Below, one piece after another: positions 55,936-64,000 of a DNA stretch of 64,000 nucleotides. The translations under genes were made by a program, and so were the position numbers. Below the pieces are notes generated by a model, which ran no database searches, had not been told where the DNA came from, and saw nothing but the letters and a program-made list of their open reading frames with translations. Each line of letters begins with the position of its first letter. Within the stretch, counting starts at the first letter, position 1. The stretch covers positions 124,001-188,000 of the forward strand of contig CANLOQ010000005.1 of the NCBI GenBank assembly GCA_947492925.1. Direction: 5' to 3'. Source of the DNA: an uncultured Sulfitobacter sp. (lineage in GTDB: Bacteria > Pseudomonadota > Alphaproteobacteria > Rhodobacterales > Rhodobacteraceae).

Positions 55936-56932
55936 GCCCCGCCCCGCCCAAAAGCACGTCAAGTTCGCGCTCAAGGACCGGAATGTCAACGTCGTCGGGC
56001 GTTTTGCGCATCGCCAATGCCCGCGCCGCCCGGACCTGCGCGGCATCCGTCAACCTGCCCGCCGCGGCGCAGACCGCACGGCGATCCTCCAGCGGCGCAT
56101 TGCAGTACAAGACCACATCACAGCCCGCCGCAATCGACGCCGCAGCATTTTCTTCCGGTGTGCCCGACAGCGCCTTCATCGAAATATCATCCGTCATGAT
56201 CAGGTTATCAAAACCGATGTCCTGACGGATCACCTGCATCATTTTGGGCGACAACGTCGCGGGTGCATCATCCTCTGCCTCGTAGACCAGATGCGCGGTC
56301 ATCCCCATCGGCAAATCGTTCAGCGCCCGAAAAGGCGCAAAATCCACCGCATCCAACTCGCGCCGCGCGGCATCCACACGTGGCAGGTCAAAGTGACTGT
56401 CCATCGTAGCCCGGCCATGTCCCGGCATATGTTTCACAACCGGCAGAACACCGCCCGCCAGCATTGCATCCGCCGCCGCGCGCCCCAGATCGGCCACGCG
56501 CACAGGGTCACTGCCGTAGCACCGGTTGCGCAGAAATTCGTGGGTCCGGGCGCTTGCCACATCGACCATCGGCGCGCAGTTGCTGTCCACGCCCAAGCCG
56601 CGCAGCTCATCCGCGATGATCCGGTACATCAGATACATCGCACGCGGTGCATCCGCCCCGGCAAGTGCGACAAAATCCAGCGGCGGCAACCATTCGCGCC
56701 AATGGGGCGCGCGCATCCGCTGCACCCGCCCGCCTTCCTGATCTATGGTGATAATTGCCTCACGCCCCACCGCCTCGCGCATCTCGTTGCACAGCGCGCG
56801 GGTCTGATCAGGCGTTTCAATGTTGCGCGCAAACAGGATGAACCCAAAGGGGTCCGCCTCGCGGAAAAGCGCCTTTTCTTCGGCCGTCAGGCGCAGACCA
56901 TCGGCGTCGATGATCACCGCTCCCTGAGCCAT
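55928..56932 (-). CDS. nagZ: beta-N-acetylhexosaminidase NagZ
   Basis: 334 residues from the ATG at 56932. GH3 marks: TIDQEGGRVQR, the catalytic His/Asp region KHMPGHGRATMDSH and the nucleophile stretch IMTDDISMKAL. It removes GlcNAc from anhydro-muropeptides in the cytoplasm, feeding the recycling route that AnmK (41723) completes. Its ATG overlaps the SPOR gene's stop by one base (TGATG). Confidence 0.95.
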   Translation of the reverse strand: MAQGAVIIDADGLRLTAEEKALFREADPFGFILFARNIETPDQTRALCNEMREAVGREAIITIDQEGGRVQRMRAPHWREWLPPLDFVALAGADAPRAMYLMYRIIADELRGLGVDSNCAPMVDVASARTHEFLRNRCYGSDPVRVADLGRAAADAMLAGGVLPVVKHMPGHGRATMDSHFDLPRVDAARRELDAVDFAPFRALNDLPMGMTAHLVYEAEDDAPATLSPKMMQVIRQDIGFDNLIMTDDISMKALSGTPEENAAASIAAGCDVVLYCNAPLEDRRAVCAAAGRLTDAAQVRAARALAMRKTPDDVDIPVLERELDVLLGGAGHG

Positions 56933-57948
56933 CAGCGCGTAACAACCGGAATGCAATCGGCATTGGCCGCCACAAGCGCCGCACAGAAACGGCGCGCGTC
57001 CGCAATGTCCTCAAACCCCATCGCGCGCAGACGGTAGAAAACCCGCCCGCCGCTGGTGGCTTTTTGCACGATGCGCTGCTTGCCGTTCAGATAGGTATCA
57101 AACCGCTGGCTTAATTGTGCCCATTGCTCGCGCGCCACATCAGCGCTGTCAAAGGCGCCCAGCTGGGCAAGGCGCGTGCCCGCAGGCAAACTGGCCGCGT
57201 CCACCTCGTTTCCGGCGCTGGGGGCCGCTGGCGTCTGGGTGTTCAGTGCCGCCGGGGTGACCACTGCCCGCACCGCTGGCCGTTTGCGGGGTCGTTTCGA
57301 CTGCCGCACGCCCGGTGCCGTGGCCAGCGCCACAATCTGGCGTTCGGCGGCAGTCACTTCTGCAACCACTGTTTCCGTGACCGCTGCAACCACCTCCTGC
57401 GTGTCCTCGCTGAGGTCGCTCAATGGTGCAACCCCTTGGGTCAACTGCGCAACCAACGCATCCACATTGCCGGTTTCCAGCGCGGCGGTCATGTCCTGAG
57501 GATCAATGACCGCAGCGTCCTGCAAAGCTTCCTGCGCGTAAGGCTGTGGCGCTGGCGCCACCATCGCCGCAGGCATGACACGGTCTTCCTCGGTCAAATC
57601 AATCGGCTTGGGGGCTAGGATCAGCCGGTCCGCAGGCTTTTCCGCCGTGCCCACTGCGGCCACCGCGTTGACGGACAGCCCCTGATGCCGTGCCAGCTCG
57701 CCACCCGGTTCCTCGGGCCGCACACGCATTTCGCCACTGGCCGCCCGAACCACCGGAATGCCGCTGACATCGCGCACAAGCAGCTTGTAGCCCCAGACGC
57801 CGATGCCAATCACCAGCACGATTGAAACAGCCGCACCCGCCATATTCGCCATCAGTGTCAGCTTGTTAGGTGGCGCAGCTAATGTATCAGTTGAACCTGA
57901 ATCGTCATAGAATCCCGCCGCCGTGGGGGAAGACGTAAAATCTGCCAT
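56932..57948 (-). CDS. SPOR-domain membrane protein
   Basis: 338 residues from the ATG at 57948 (GAGG upstream). One membrane helix at about 34-56 after a short cytoplasmic N-terminus, a long Ala/Pro/Val-rich periplasmic region, and a C-terminal SPOR domain about 255-335 (TRLAQLGAFDSADVAREQWAQLSQRF, then VFYRLRAMGFEDIADARRFCAAL). SPOR domains bind denuded glycan at division septa. Between argS and nagZ in a minus-strand run. Confidence 0.88.
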   Translation of the reverse strand: MADFTSSPTAAGFYDDSGSTDTLAAPPNKLTLMANMAGAAVSIVLVIGIGVWGYKLLVRDVSGIPVVRAASGEMRVRPEEPGGELARHQGLSVNAVAAVGTAEKPADRLILAPKPIDLTEEDRVMPAAMVAPAPQPYAQEALQDAAVIDPQDMTAALETGNVDALVAQLTQGVAPLSDLSEDTQEVVAAVTETVVAEVTAAERQIVALATAPGVRQSKRPRKRPAVRAVVTPAALNTQTPAAPSAGNEVDAASLPAGTRLAQLGAFDSADVAREQWAQLSQRFDTYLNGKQRIVQKATSGGRVFYRLRAMGFEDIADARRFCAALVAANADCIPVVTR

Positions 57949-58025
57949 GTCTGCCTCGTTGCCCGATGGATACATTGCCCGACGGGTCTGGTCTTGGGGT
58001 TGCCTGTAAGTGGCGGTACGGTGCG

Positions 58026-59768
58026 TTAGCGCATCTCTTCCGCCGGATTAACGCCAAGAATACCAAGACCGGCGGCAATTACAATCGCCGTGGACCGTGC
58101 AAGGGCGATTTTTGCTTGTGACGTGGCCGCGTCGTCCTGAATAAAGCGCAGTTCCGGTACTTCGTTGCCCTTGTTCCAAAGCCCGTGCAGATCGCCCGCA
58201 AGTTCATACAGATAGAATGCCGCCCGGTGCGGCTCGTTCGTGCGCGCCGCCGTTTCAACCAGACGCGGCCATTCGGCCAGCTTGCGCAGCACGCCCAATT
58301 CGCTCTCATGATCCAGCAGGCTCAGATCTGCCGCCGCCAGCGTTGCATCATCCGCCGTGATCCCTGCTTCCGCAGCTTTCCGCAGCACGCTTGCCACCCG
58401 CGCGTGGGCGTATTGCACGTAGAACACAGGGTTTTCGCGGCTCTGCTCCAGCACCTTGTCGAAATCGAAATCCAGCATCGCATCGTTCTTGCGCGTCAGC
58501 ATCACAAAGCGGGTCACATCCGGCCCCACCTGATCGACCACATCGCGCAGGGTCACAAAGGTGCCCGCCCGTTTGGACATCTTGAACGGCTCGCCGTTCT
58601 TGAACAGCTTCACCAGCTGCGTCAGCTTGATATCCAGCGGCACCGTGCCCCCGGACAACGCCGAAACGGCGGCCTTCATCCGCTTGACATACCCACCGTG
58701 ATCCGCGCCAAAGACGTCGATCAGCATATCGAACCCGCGCTGCACCTTGTCGTAGTGATAGGCGATATCAGGCGCGAAATAGGTCCAGCCACCGTCGGAT
58801 TTCATCACCGGACGGTCCACATCATCGCCGTGTTCGGTCGATTTGAACAAGGTTTGCTCGCGCGGTTCCCAATCCTCGGGCTTCTTGCCCTTGGGTGGCT
58901 CCAGCACGCCCTCATAGATCAGGCCTTTGGATTTCAAATCCTCCAAAGCCGCCTCAATCCGGCCCGTGCCATAGAGCGACTTTTCGGAATAGAACACGTC
59001 CATCTCAACGCCCAAGGCCTTGAGATCACTGCGGATCAGCTCCATCATCTTGTCGGTAGAGAATGCGCGCACATCCTCAAGCCAGAACTGCTCGCCCTTG
59101 TCGAGATATGCATCCCCGACCTTGGCCTTCAGCGCCTCGCCCACTTCAATCAGATAATCCCCGGGATACGTGCCTTCGGGAAAGGCAACTTCTTGCCCAT
59201 GAGCTTCAAGATACCGCAAATAGACGGATCGCGCCAAAACATCGACCTGCGCACCGCCGTCGTTGATGTAATATTCCCGCGTCACGTCAAAGCCCGCGAA
59301 ATCCAGCAAGGACGCCAGCGCATCCCCAAAAACCGCGCCCCGCGTATGCCCCACGTGCAGCGGCCCGGTGGGGTTGGCCGAGACATACTCGACATTGACC
59401 TTTTGCCCCTGCCCCAGTGATCCGCGCCCGAAATCCGTCCCTTCGGTCAGGACCGTTTTGGCAATCGCCTGCCAAACGCCCGGTGCCAGCCGCAGGTTCA
59501 AAAACCCCGGTCCCGCCACGTCGGCTGACGTAATCCGCGCATCCTCCGCCAGCTTGCCCGCCAGCGCCTCTGCAATGTCGCGCGGCTTCATTTTGGCAGG
59601 CTTGGCCAGCACCATTGCGGCATTTGTCGCCATATCCCCGTGCGCCGCATCGCGCGGCGGCTCCGTGGTGATGGGATCAAAATTCAGCCCCTCGGGCAGA
59701 TCGCCCGCCGTGACCATCTGGTCCAGCGTGGTCAGGATCAATTCGCGGATTTCGGCAAAGATGTTCAT
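58026..59768 (-). CDS. argS: arginyl-tRNA synthetase
   Basis: 580 residues. Class I HIGH motif as [18 protein letters not shown] loop as [14 protein letters not shown], an N-terminal ArgS-specific domain and a C-terminal DALR anticodon domain with [15 protein letters not shown]. Start ATG 59768 follows GAAGGA. First gene of the argS-SPOR-nagZ-scpAB run, 77 bases before the SPOR gene. Confidence 0.97.
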   Translation of the reverse strand: MNIFAEIRELILTTLDQMVTAGDLPEGLNFDPITTEPPRDAAHGDMATNAAMVLAKPAKMKPRDIAEALAGKLAEDARITSADVAGPGFLNLRLAPGVWQAIAKTVLTEGTDFGRGSLGQGQKVNVEYVSANPTGPLHVGHTRGAVFGDALASLLDFAGFDVTREYYINDGGAQVDVLARSVYLRYLEAHGQEVAFPEGTYPGDYLIEVGEALKAKVGDAYLDKGEQFWLEDVRAFSTDKMMELIRSDLKALGVEMDVFYSEKSLYGTGRIEAALEDLKSKGLIYEGVLEPPKGKKPEDWEPREQTLFKSTEHGDDVDRPVMKSDGGWTYFAPDIAYHYDKVQRGFDMLIDVFGADHGGYVKRMKAAVSALSGGTVPLDIKLTQLVKLFKNGEPFKMSKRAGTFVTLRDVVDQVGPDVTRFVMLTRKNDAMLDFDFDKVLEQSRENPVFYVQYAHARVASVLRKAAEAGITADDATLAAADLSLLDHESELGVLRKLAEWPRLVETAARTNEPHRAAFYLYELAGDLHGLWNKGNEVPELRFIQDDAATSQAKIALARSTAIVIAAGLGILGVNPAEEMR

Positions 59769-59907
59769 GGGTGCATTTCCTTCGTTGCGACCCATGTATC
59801 ATGTGCCGGGGGGCAGTCAACGCCAGCCGCAGATCACCTTGGGATGCGCAGTCATTGCGCACCAAGCAACATCACCACATGCGACCGGTGCGCGATGAAT
59901 GCGCACC

Positions 59908-61047
59908 CTACGTCAGCAACTCCGCATGTTTCTTGTAGGCATAGCGGTCCGTCATCCCCGCGATGTAGTCGCACACCATCCGCGCCAGCCGCATCTCATC
60001 GCCGCCCGCTTCTTCAATCTGGCGCGCCCAGTGTCGCGGCAAAAGGTCCGGACGTTTCAAGAACAGCGCGAACAATTCTTCAACGATAATCGTTACTTCC
60101 GCACGTTTCCTCATCACCGATGGGGCGCGGTACATGCGCGTGAACAGAAATTCCCTGATCTGGCGAATGTCCCGCCACATCTGATCCGAAAACCGGATCA
60201 CGGGCCGCCCCAGATGCCGGATGTCCGCCGCCGACGTCGCCCCCGACTGCGCCAGCAGCGCCTCTGACGTCTTGATCACATCGCTCACCATCATCCCGAA
60301 CACCCGCCGCAGCGCTTCGTGCCGCCGCCGGTAGCTATCTGTGTCGGGATAAAGCCGGTCAACCTCCGCATAGGCAGGCCCCACCAGCGGCAATTCCGCA
60401 ATCTCGTCTTCGGTAAAAAGCTTCGCCCTCAACCCATCGTGCAGATCGTGGTTGTTGTAGGCAATGTCATCCGACAGCGCCGCCACTTGCGCCTCGGCAC
60501 TGGCATGGGTGTGCAATTCCAGATCATGCAGCGCGTCGTACTCAGCCAGCGCATAGGGCAATGCCCCCGTCACCGGCCCGTTATGCTTGGCAATCCCTTC
60601 AAGCGTGTCCCACGTCAGGTTCAGCCCGTCGAATTCCGCGTAATGACGCTCAAGTGAGGTGACAATCTTGATCGCCTGCGCGTTGTGGTCAAAGCCGCCG
60701 TAGGGTGCCATCAGTGCATGCAGCGCATCCTCGCCCGTGTGGCCAAAGGGCGTGTGGCCAAGATCATGCGCCAGTGCCACGGCCTCTGTCAGCTCACCGT
60801 TTAGCCCCAGCGCACCCGCAATCGTGCGCGCCACCTGTGCGACCTCGATCGAATGGGTCAGCCGCGTGCGGTAATAATCGCCCTCGTGCTCCACAAAGAC
60901 CTGCGTCTTGTGTTTCAGCCGCCGAAAGGCGCTGGCGTGAATAATCCTGTCCCGGTCCCGCTGATAGCAGGAGCGAAAGGTGCTTTCCTCCTCCGGCACC
61001 CGGCGGTCCCGCGCCAGTACCGGATCAGAGGCATATGGAGCGCGCAT
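59908..61047 (-). CDS. dgt: dGTPase-type deoxynucleoside triphosphate triphosphohydrolase
   Basis: 379 residues. HD-domain ligands in RLTHSIEVAQVAR, ALAHDLGHTPFGHTGEDAL and the later SDDIAYNNHDLHDG; DRDRIIHASAFRRLKHKTQVF at the start is typical of the alphaproteobacterial Dgt-like form. It removes triphosphate from dNTPs, lowering the pool. Divergent from erpA with 83 bases between. Confidence 0.94.
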   Translation of the reverse strand: MRAPYASDPVLARDRRVPEEESTFRSCYQRDRDRIIHASAFRRLKHKTQVFVEHEGDYYRTRLTHSIEVAQVARTIAGALGLNGELTEAVALAHDLGHTPFGHTGEDALHALMAPYGGFDHNAQAIKIVTSLERHYAEFDGLNLTWDTLEGIAKHNGPVTGALPYALAEYDALHDLELHTHASAEAQVAALSDDIAYNNHDLHDGLRAKLFTEDEIAELPLVGPAYAEVDRLYPDTDSYRRRHEALRRVFGMMVSDVIKTSEALLAQSGATSAADIRHLGRPVIRFSDQMWRDIRQIREFLFTRMYRAPSVMRKRAEVTIIVEELFALFLKRPDLLPRHWARQIEEAGGDEMRLARMVCDYIAGMTDRYAYKKHAELLT

Positions 61048-61130
61048 TGCGGCTGGTCCTTGTGGCCTGTCCCTGCGCTTTCTATATTAGGGAAAGACGA
61101 CGATGAAAACCGACCCTTCGGAGTACCGTG

Positions 61131-61454
61131 ATGAACCTGCCCCCCAAAGTGACCCCCCGCGCGTTCGAGCGTCTGTCCGAAATCGGTGCCGCCGATCAGG
61201 GCAAGGCCCTGCGCGTCGCGGTCGAAGGCGGCGGATGTTCCGGCTTTCAGTACGAAATCGATTTGGACGAACCCAAGGAAGACGATCTGGTACTTGAAGG
61301 CGAAGGCCAGAAAGTTGTGGTCGACAGCGTCTCCCTGCCCTTTCTGACCAATGCGGTGATTGATTTCTCCGAAGAACTGATCGGTGCGCGGTTTGTCATC
61401 GACAACCCCAACGCCACCTCCGCCTGTGGGTGCGGCACATCCTTTTCGATGTGA
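61131..61454 (+). CDS. erpA: iron-sulfur cluster insertion protein (A-type carrier)
   Basis: 107 residues from the ATG at 61131 (a GTG lies one codon before). The three cluster-binding cysteines are present: EGGGCSGFQY and the final SACGCGTSFSM. It carries Fe-S clusters to target enzymes. ErpA and IscA cannot be firmly separated from sequence; the downstream position next to dgt is usual for ErpA in this group. Confidence 0.93.
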   Translation: MNLPPKVTPRAFERLSEIGAADQGKALRVAVEGGGCSGFQYEIDLDEPKEDDLVLEGEGQKVVVDSVSLPFLTNAVIDFSEELIGARFVIDNPNATSACGCGTSFSM

Positions 61455-61457
61455 ACG

Positions 61458-62540
61458 CTACCCCGCCAGAGACAGATCGGCCCCGGACACCCGCGCAAAC
61501 CCTCTGAAGAACGCATCGAACTTGGAAGTCGAGGCTTCGGCCTGATGCAAAATGTGACGGCTGTGCTGATCCAGATAGGGAATGACCCGCCCCCGCATGC
61601 CGTCCCACTCGCTGCTGCGCAGCTGACCCAGATCCAGCAGGCACTCTGACAAGGGCCGCAGCGCACCGGATGCCACATGTTCAGCGGCAAAATGCAAAGC
61701 GCCCTCAGGTACAGGTGCCTCGAATCCGGCACCCGCCAGAACCAGTTGCGCCCACCCCGTTACAAGATAGGGATGGTAGGCGTCCTGTGCGGCATTATCC
61801 AACGGCGTGGCGGTGGGCAGGATGGCAGCGTGCGCATCCGTCACGGCCTGGGTCCAGATCGGGCTTGGATCGCGCCCGGCATACCGCATGGCCACGCAGA
61901 CCTCCGCCAGCAGGTCGTGATTCTGATCCAGAAAGGCCAGAACCCCGGCAAACTCAAGACTGGTCAGCGCTTCCTCGTCCAGTCGCGGGTCAACGCGGCC
62001 GTATTCGGACAGATAGAAGACGATGTGGGTCAGCTCATACGCGGCCTTTTTGTTGGGCAGCGCAAAGGTATCGGCCCGGGCAATAAAGGCCCGCAGGCGT
62101 TGCCCCAATTCTCCCTCGCCCAAGGGCGTTGCCGCCCCGCGACGTGACAGCAGCCGCTGCGCTTCGGCGCGCTGCAAATCCGAAAGCTCCGCCCCCGCCA
62201 ATCCGGTACTCGCCGCCCAGCGACACAGGCTCGCGCCCTTGCTTCCGCCAATGCCAAGGTCCTCAAGATCAAGGCAAAGCGACAGAAAGAACCGGTAGTA
62301 TTGCGGATAGAACCGCAGCTTTTCTTCGATTCCGTCGTAGAATTCCTCGTAGGGTGTCAAGGCACCCGGCAAAAGCGTCGTGCCGGTCGCCGCCAGAACG
62401 CTCAGTGCTTCGGCGTTTTCCTTTAACCAGAACACGTCATCCGCACGCCGCCTGCACCCGGCCAGTCCGGCCAGCAAAGCGGTCAGGTTATGCGCACGGT
62501 TGCTGCGCGGCTTGGGTCGAAAGGCGACGATATTGGTCAT
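61458..62540 (-). CDS. DUF6902-like protein, function unknown
   Basis: 360 residues from the ATG at 62540. No signal peptide or membrane segment. Mostly helical; recurring stretches are RADDVFWLKENAEALSVL, PYEEFYDGIEEKLRFYPQYYRFFLSLCLDLEDLG, AELSDLQRAEAQRLLSRRG and PNKKAAYELTHIVFYLSEYG. I associate it from memory with a Rhodobacterales-restricted family (DUF6902). It lies downstream of a 63-residue peptide gene from which it is separated by a terminator-like hairpin, so it may be expressed by read-through. It is convergent with erpA. Confidence 0.75.
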   Translation of the reverse strand: MTNIVAFRPKPRSNRAHNLTALLAGLAGCRRRADDVFWLKENAEALSVLAATGTTLLPGALTPYEEFYDGIEEKLRFYPQYYRFFLSLCLDLEDLGIGGSKGASLCRWAASTGLAGAELSDLQRAEAQRLLSRRGAATPLGEGELGQRLRAFIARADTFALPNKKAAYELTHIVFYLSEYGRVDPRLDEEALTSLEFAGVLAFLDQNHDLLAEVCVAMRYAGRDPSPIWTQAVTDAHAAILPTATPLDNAAQDAYHPYLVTGWAQLVLAGAGFEAPVPEGALHFAAEHVASGALRPLSECLLDLGQLRSSEWDGMRGRVIPYLDQHSRHILHQAEASTSKFDAFFRGFARVSGADLSLAG

Positions 62541-62562
62541 GATGTCCCCGGTATGCAAAACG

Positions 62563-62597
62563 GTGGAAAAGGAAAGGCCCGGCAATCCCGCCGGGCC
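62563..62597 (-). terminator. terminator or attenuator between the 63-aa gene and the DUF6902-like gene
   Basis: Arms GGCCCGGC (62576-62583) and GCCGGGCC (62590-62597) pair over 8 bp with a 6-base loop. On the minus strand TTTCCTTTTCC follows. It ends 22 bases before the ATG of the DUF6902-like gene. Confidence 0.75.
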
Positions 62598-62618
62598 CTC
62601 CGATGCTCAGGCGCGGCT

Positions 62619-62810
62619 TCAGCCCTTGTCGGCAGGCGTGCCCAGAATGCTTGTCACAACAAGGTCAAGCCCGTCACCCGCCATCATGTCGACGCCCGCA
62701 GGAGCCGAGCCCGAGATGAACATCTCAACGCCTGCGCCGGTTTCGATGCTGGCCTCGTCAGTTGCTTTTGGTGCGGTGAAGAATGCTTCTTTGCGTGCTG
62801 TAGCTGTCAT
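62619..62810 (-). CDS. 63-residue peptide of unknown function (DUF6749-like)
   Basis: 63 residues with AAGGGA nine bases before the ATG. The sequence begins MTATARKEAFFTAPKATDEA, has a Gly/Ala/Met-rich middle (ETGAGVEMFISGSAPAGVDMMAGDG) and a hydrophobic LDLVVTSILG stretch near the end. No cysteine, no signal peptide. From memory it resembles a short Rhodobacterales family (DUF6749). The following strong hairpin suggests the peptide is made in excess of the 360-aa downstream protein. Confidence 0.65.
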   Translation of the reverse strand: MTATARKEAFFTAPKATDEASIETGAGVEMFISGSAPAGVDMMAGDGLDLVVTSILGTPADKG

Positions 62811-63179
62811 GGTGTCAGTCCCTTCAGGTTGAATTTCGCAATCATAGGTTGCGGTGATTCAACGGTTGCTCGTTCTGATCGAAATGAGAAACAGGTTTTT
62901 TAGGTTTCAAAATTTTCCACAGATCTGCCCACAGGGAATGGGTTCACCAGCTCACTCAAACTGAACTCAAAAAAGCCGTTCGCTACGTAGCAAAAAAAAT
63001 TTTGTGCACAGACGCAAAATCGCCCCCTTTTTCGGGGGTCAGTGGACTTATTCAACCAATAGTTGCATTTCAGTGAGGCGAATCATCCTTAAGGAATCTC
63101 CGGTTCTTGCCACCACACATCCGATGCGCCATAGGGTTTCAGACGCGCCCCAGACGCCACACAGCAATCGGAGATGGCC
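62811..63179. other. AT-rich intergenic region before the 63-aa gene and xthA
   Basis: 369 bases, clearly more AT-rich than its surroundings. It holds TATGAT (minus strand, 62846-62841) as a possible -10 of the peptide gene, TTTTCCACA near 62914 (one base off a DnaA box), a palindrome GCTACGTAGC near 62982, an A8T4 tract at 62992-63003, GTGCAC and a CCCCC/GGGGG dyad near 63022-63037. No gene seen. Confidence 0.5.
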
Positions 63180-63962
63180 ATGAAGATCGCAACCTTCAAC
63201 ATCAACGGAATCAAGGCCCGCATCGACGCCCTGCCCGCATGGCTTGATGATGCCTCTCCAGATGTTGTCCTGCTGCAGGAAATCAAGTCGGTCGACGAGA
63301 CCTTTCCCGCGCAGGTCTTCGAAGATCGGGGCTATAACGTGGAAACCCACGGGCAAAAATCCTTCAACGGTGTCGCCATCCTGTCCAAGCATCCGCTTGA
63401 GGATGTCACCCGTGGCCTGCCCGGCGATGAGACCGACGAACAGGCCCGCTGGATCGAGGCGACTGTGATGGGCGAAAAGAACGCGCTGCGCGTCTGCGGG
63501 CTTTACCTGCCCAACGGCAACCCCGCGCCGGGGCCAAAGTTTGACTACAAACTTGCGTGGATGCACCGCCTGCACGCCCGCGCAACCGAACTGCTGGCCG
63601 ACGAAATGCCGTTTCTGATGGCGGGGGACTATAACATCATCCCTCAGGCCGAAGACGCCGCCACCCCTGACAGCTGGCGCGACGACGCCCTGTTCCGTCC
63701 AGAGGCCCGCGCGGCATGGCGCAAAATCGTCAACCTTGGCCTGACGGATGCCTTCCGCGCCCGCACACAAGGCCCCGGCCACTATAGTTTCTGGGATTAT
63801 CAGGCCGGTGCGTGGAACCGCAATAACGGCATCCGCATTGACCATTTCCTGCTCAGCCCCGCCTGCGCTGACTGGCTGCGCGATTGCCAGATCGACAGAC
63901 AGGTGCGCGGCGGCGAAAAGCCTTCCGACCACGTCCCCGTCTGGGTAGAGCTCGACTTCTAG
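63180..63962 (+). CDS. xthA: exodeoxyribonuclease III
   Basis: 260 residues from the ATG at 63180 (GGAG six bases upstream; the ATG at 63174 is too close to it). MKIATFNINGIKARIDALPAWL, LLQEIKSVDETFP with the metal-binding Glu, GLYLPNGNPAPGPKFDYK, MAGDYNIIPQAEDAATP and the catalytic His in PSDHVPVWVELDF are diagnostic. It is an AP endonuclease and 3' exonuclease for base-excision repair. Confidence 0.96.
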   Translation: MKIATFNINGIKARIDALPAWLDDASPDVVLLQEIKSVDETFPAQVFEDRGYNVETHGQKSFNGVAILSKHPLEDVTRGLPGDETDEQARWIEATVMGEKNALRVCGLYLPNGNPAPGPKFDYKLAWMHRLHARATELLADEMPFLMAGDYNIIPQAEDAATPDSWRDDALFRPEARAAWRKIVNLGLTDAFRARTQGPGHYSFWDYQAGAWNRNNGIRIDHFLLSPACADWLRDCQIDRQVRGGEKPSDHVPVWVELDF

Positions 63963-64000
63963 CTCCCTTTGGGACGGTGAGGCCCGCATCGATGCACAAT

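Noticed and set aside
55736-57037. Open frame of 433 codons antisense to scpA and nagZ
   Set aside because: It crosses two certain genes, is rich in His/Arg/Gln as expected of an antisense reading, and lacks a ribosome site.
58185-59420. Open frame of 411 codons antisense to argS
   Set aside because: Same reason: shadow of a conserved gene with no domain signature.
62811-63060. Possible replication origin
   Set aside because: Only one imperfect DnaA-like box is present and none of the usual origin neighbours (dnaA, parAB, maf, coaE) is nearby.

Overview
This window looks like a chromosomal core segment from a GC-rich alphaproteobacterium of the order Rhodobacterales, most likely the roseobacter group of Rhodobacteraceae. 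Signs are the gene order lptF-lptG-lptD-surA-pdxA-rsmA, the block bamE / yceD-rpmF-plsX-fabH-ihfA-merR-tRNA-Pro, the prfA-prmC-DUF4167 run, the two-domain dCTP deaminase, an OlsB-type ornithine-lipid acyltransferase, and CtrA-type sites. All calls come from reading the sequence and from memory of the families; no database search was run. I see no phage, transposon, plasmid genes, rRNA or CRISPR.

Layout. 1-8.3 kb: OmpA-family protein, tRNA-CAU (probably Ile2), hotdog thioesterase, stand-alone receiver, EnvZ-like kinase divergent from a metallo-beta-lactamase hydrolase, tRNA-Asn with terminator, aldose 1-epimerase, a gene-poor gap with a 35-codon Pro/Lys-rich ORF under a hairpin, TfoX C-terminal protein, DUF4112, ndk. 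8.4-15.2 kb: nitronate monooxygenase, ABC-F ATPase, MarC, retropepsin-like protease, SRPBCC protein, holC, pepA. 15.4-23.4 kb: a tight plus-strand operon for LPS export and outer-membrane biogenesis (lptF, lptG, lptD, surA-like) continuing into pdxA, rsmA and a lipoprotein. 23.4-30 kb: DUF4167, prmC, prfA, two small envelope proteins, then a translationally coupled M20 hydrolase and two agmatinase paralogues.

30-45 kb: mazG, nucleoside hydrolase, GNAT, selO, DMT exporter, DUF533, DEAD-box helicase, fur, second DMT exporter, then eno coupled to three accessory genes (ADP-ribosyltransferase-like DUF7002, GNAT, cupin), anmK, tyrS, and a FemAB-like acyltransferase behind a perfect CtrA full site. 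45-54 kb: second ABC-F ATPase, olsB, bamE, yceD, rpmF, plsX, fabH, ihfA, merR, tRNA-Pro, dcd. 54-64 kb: a minus-strand run dgt, argS, SPOR protein, nagZ, scpA, scpB (cell-wall recycling and chromosome condensation), divergent erpA, a Rhodobacterales-type pair (360-aa DUF6902-like protein plus a 63-aa peptide gene separated by a strong hairpin), and xthA.

Most of the window is ordinary housekeeping. The parts that deserve a second look are the 63-aa peptide / DUF6902-like pair, the eno-coupled trio with its ART-like member, the hairpin over the start codon of the Pro/Lys-rich peptide, the CtrA site at 44170, a possible translationally coupled upstream ORF before fur, and the lipoprotein with a Cys-His-Asp arrangement.
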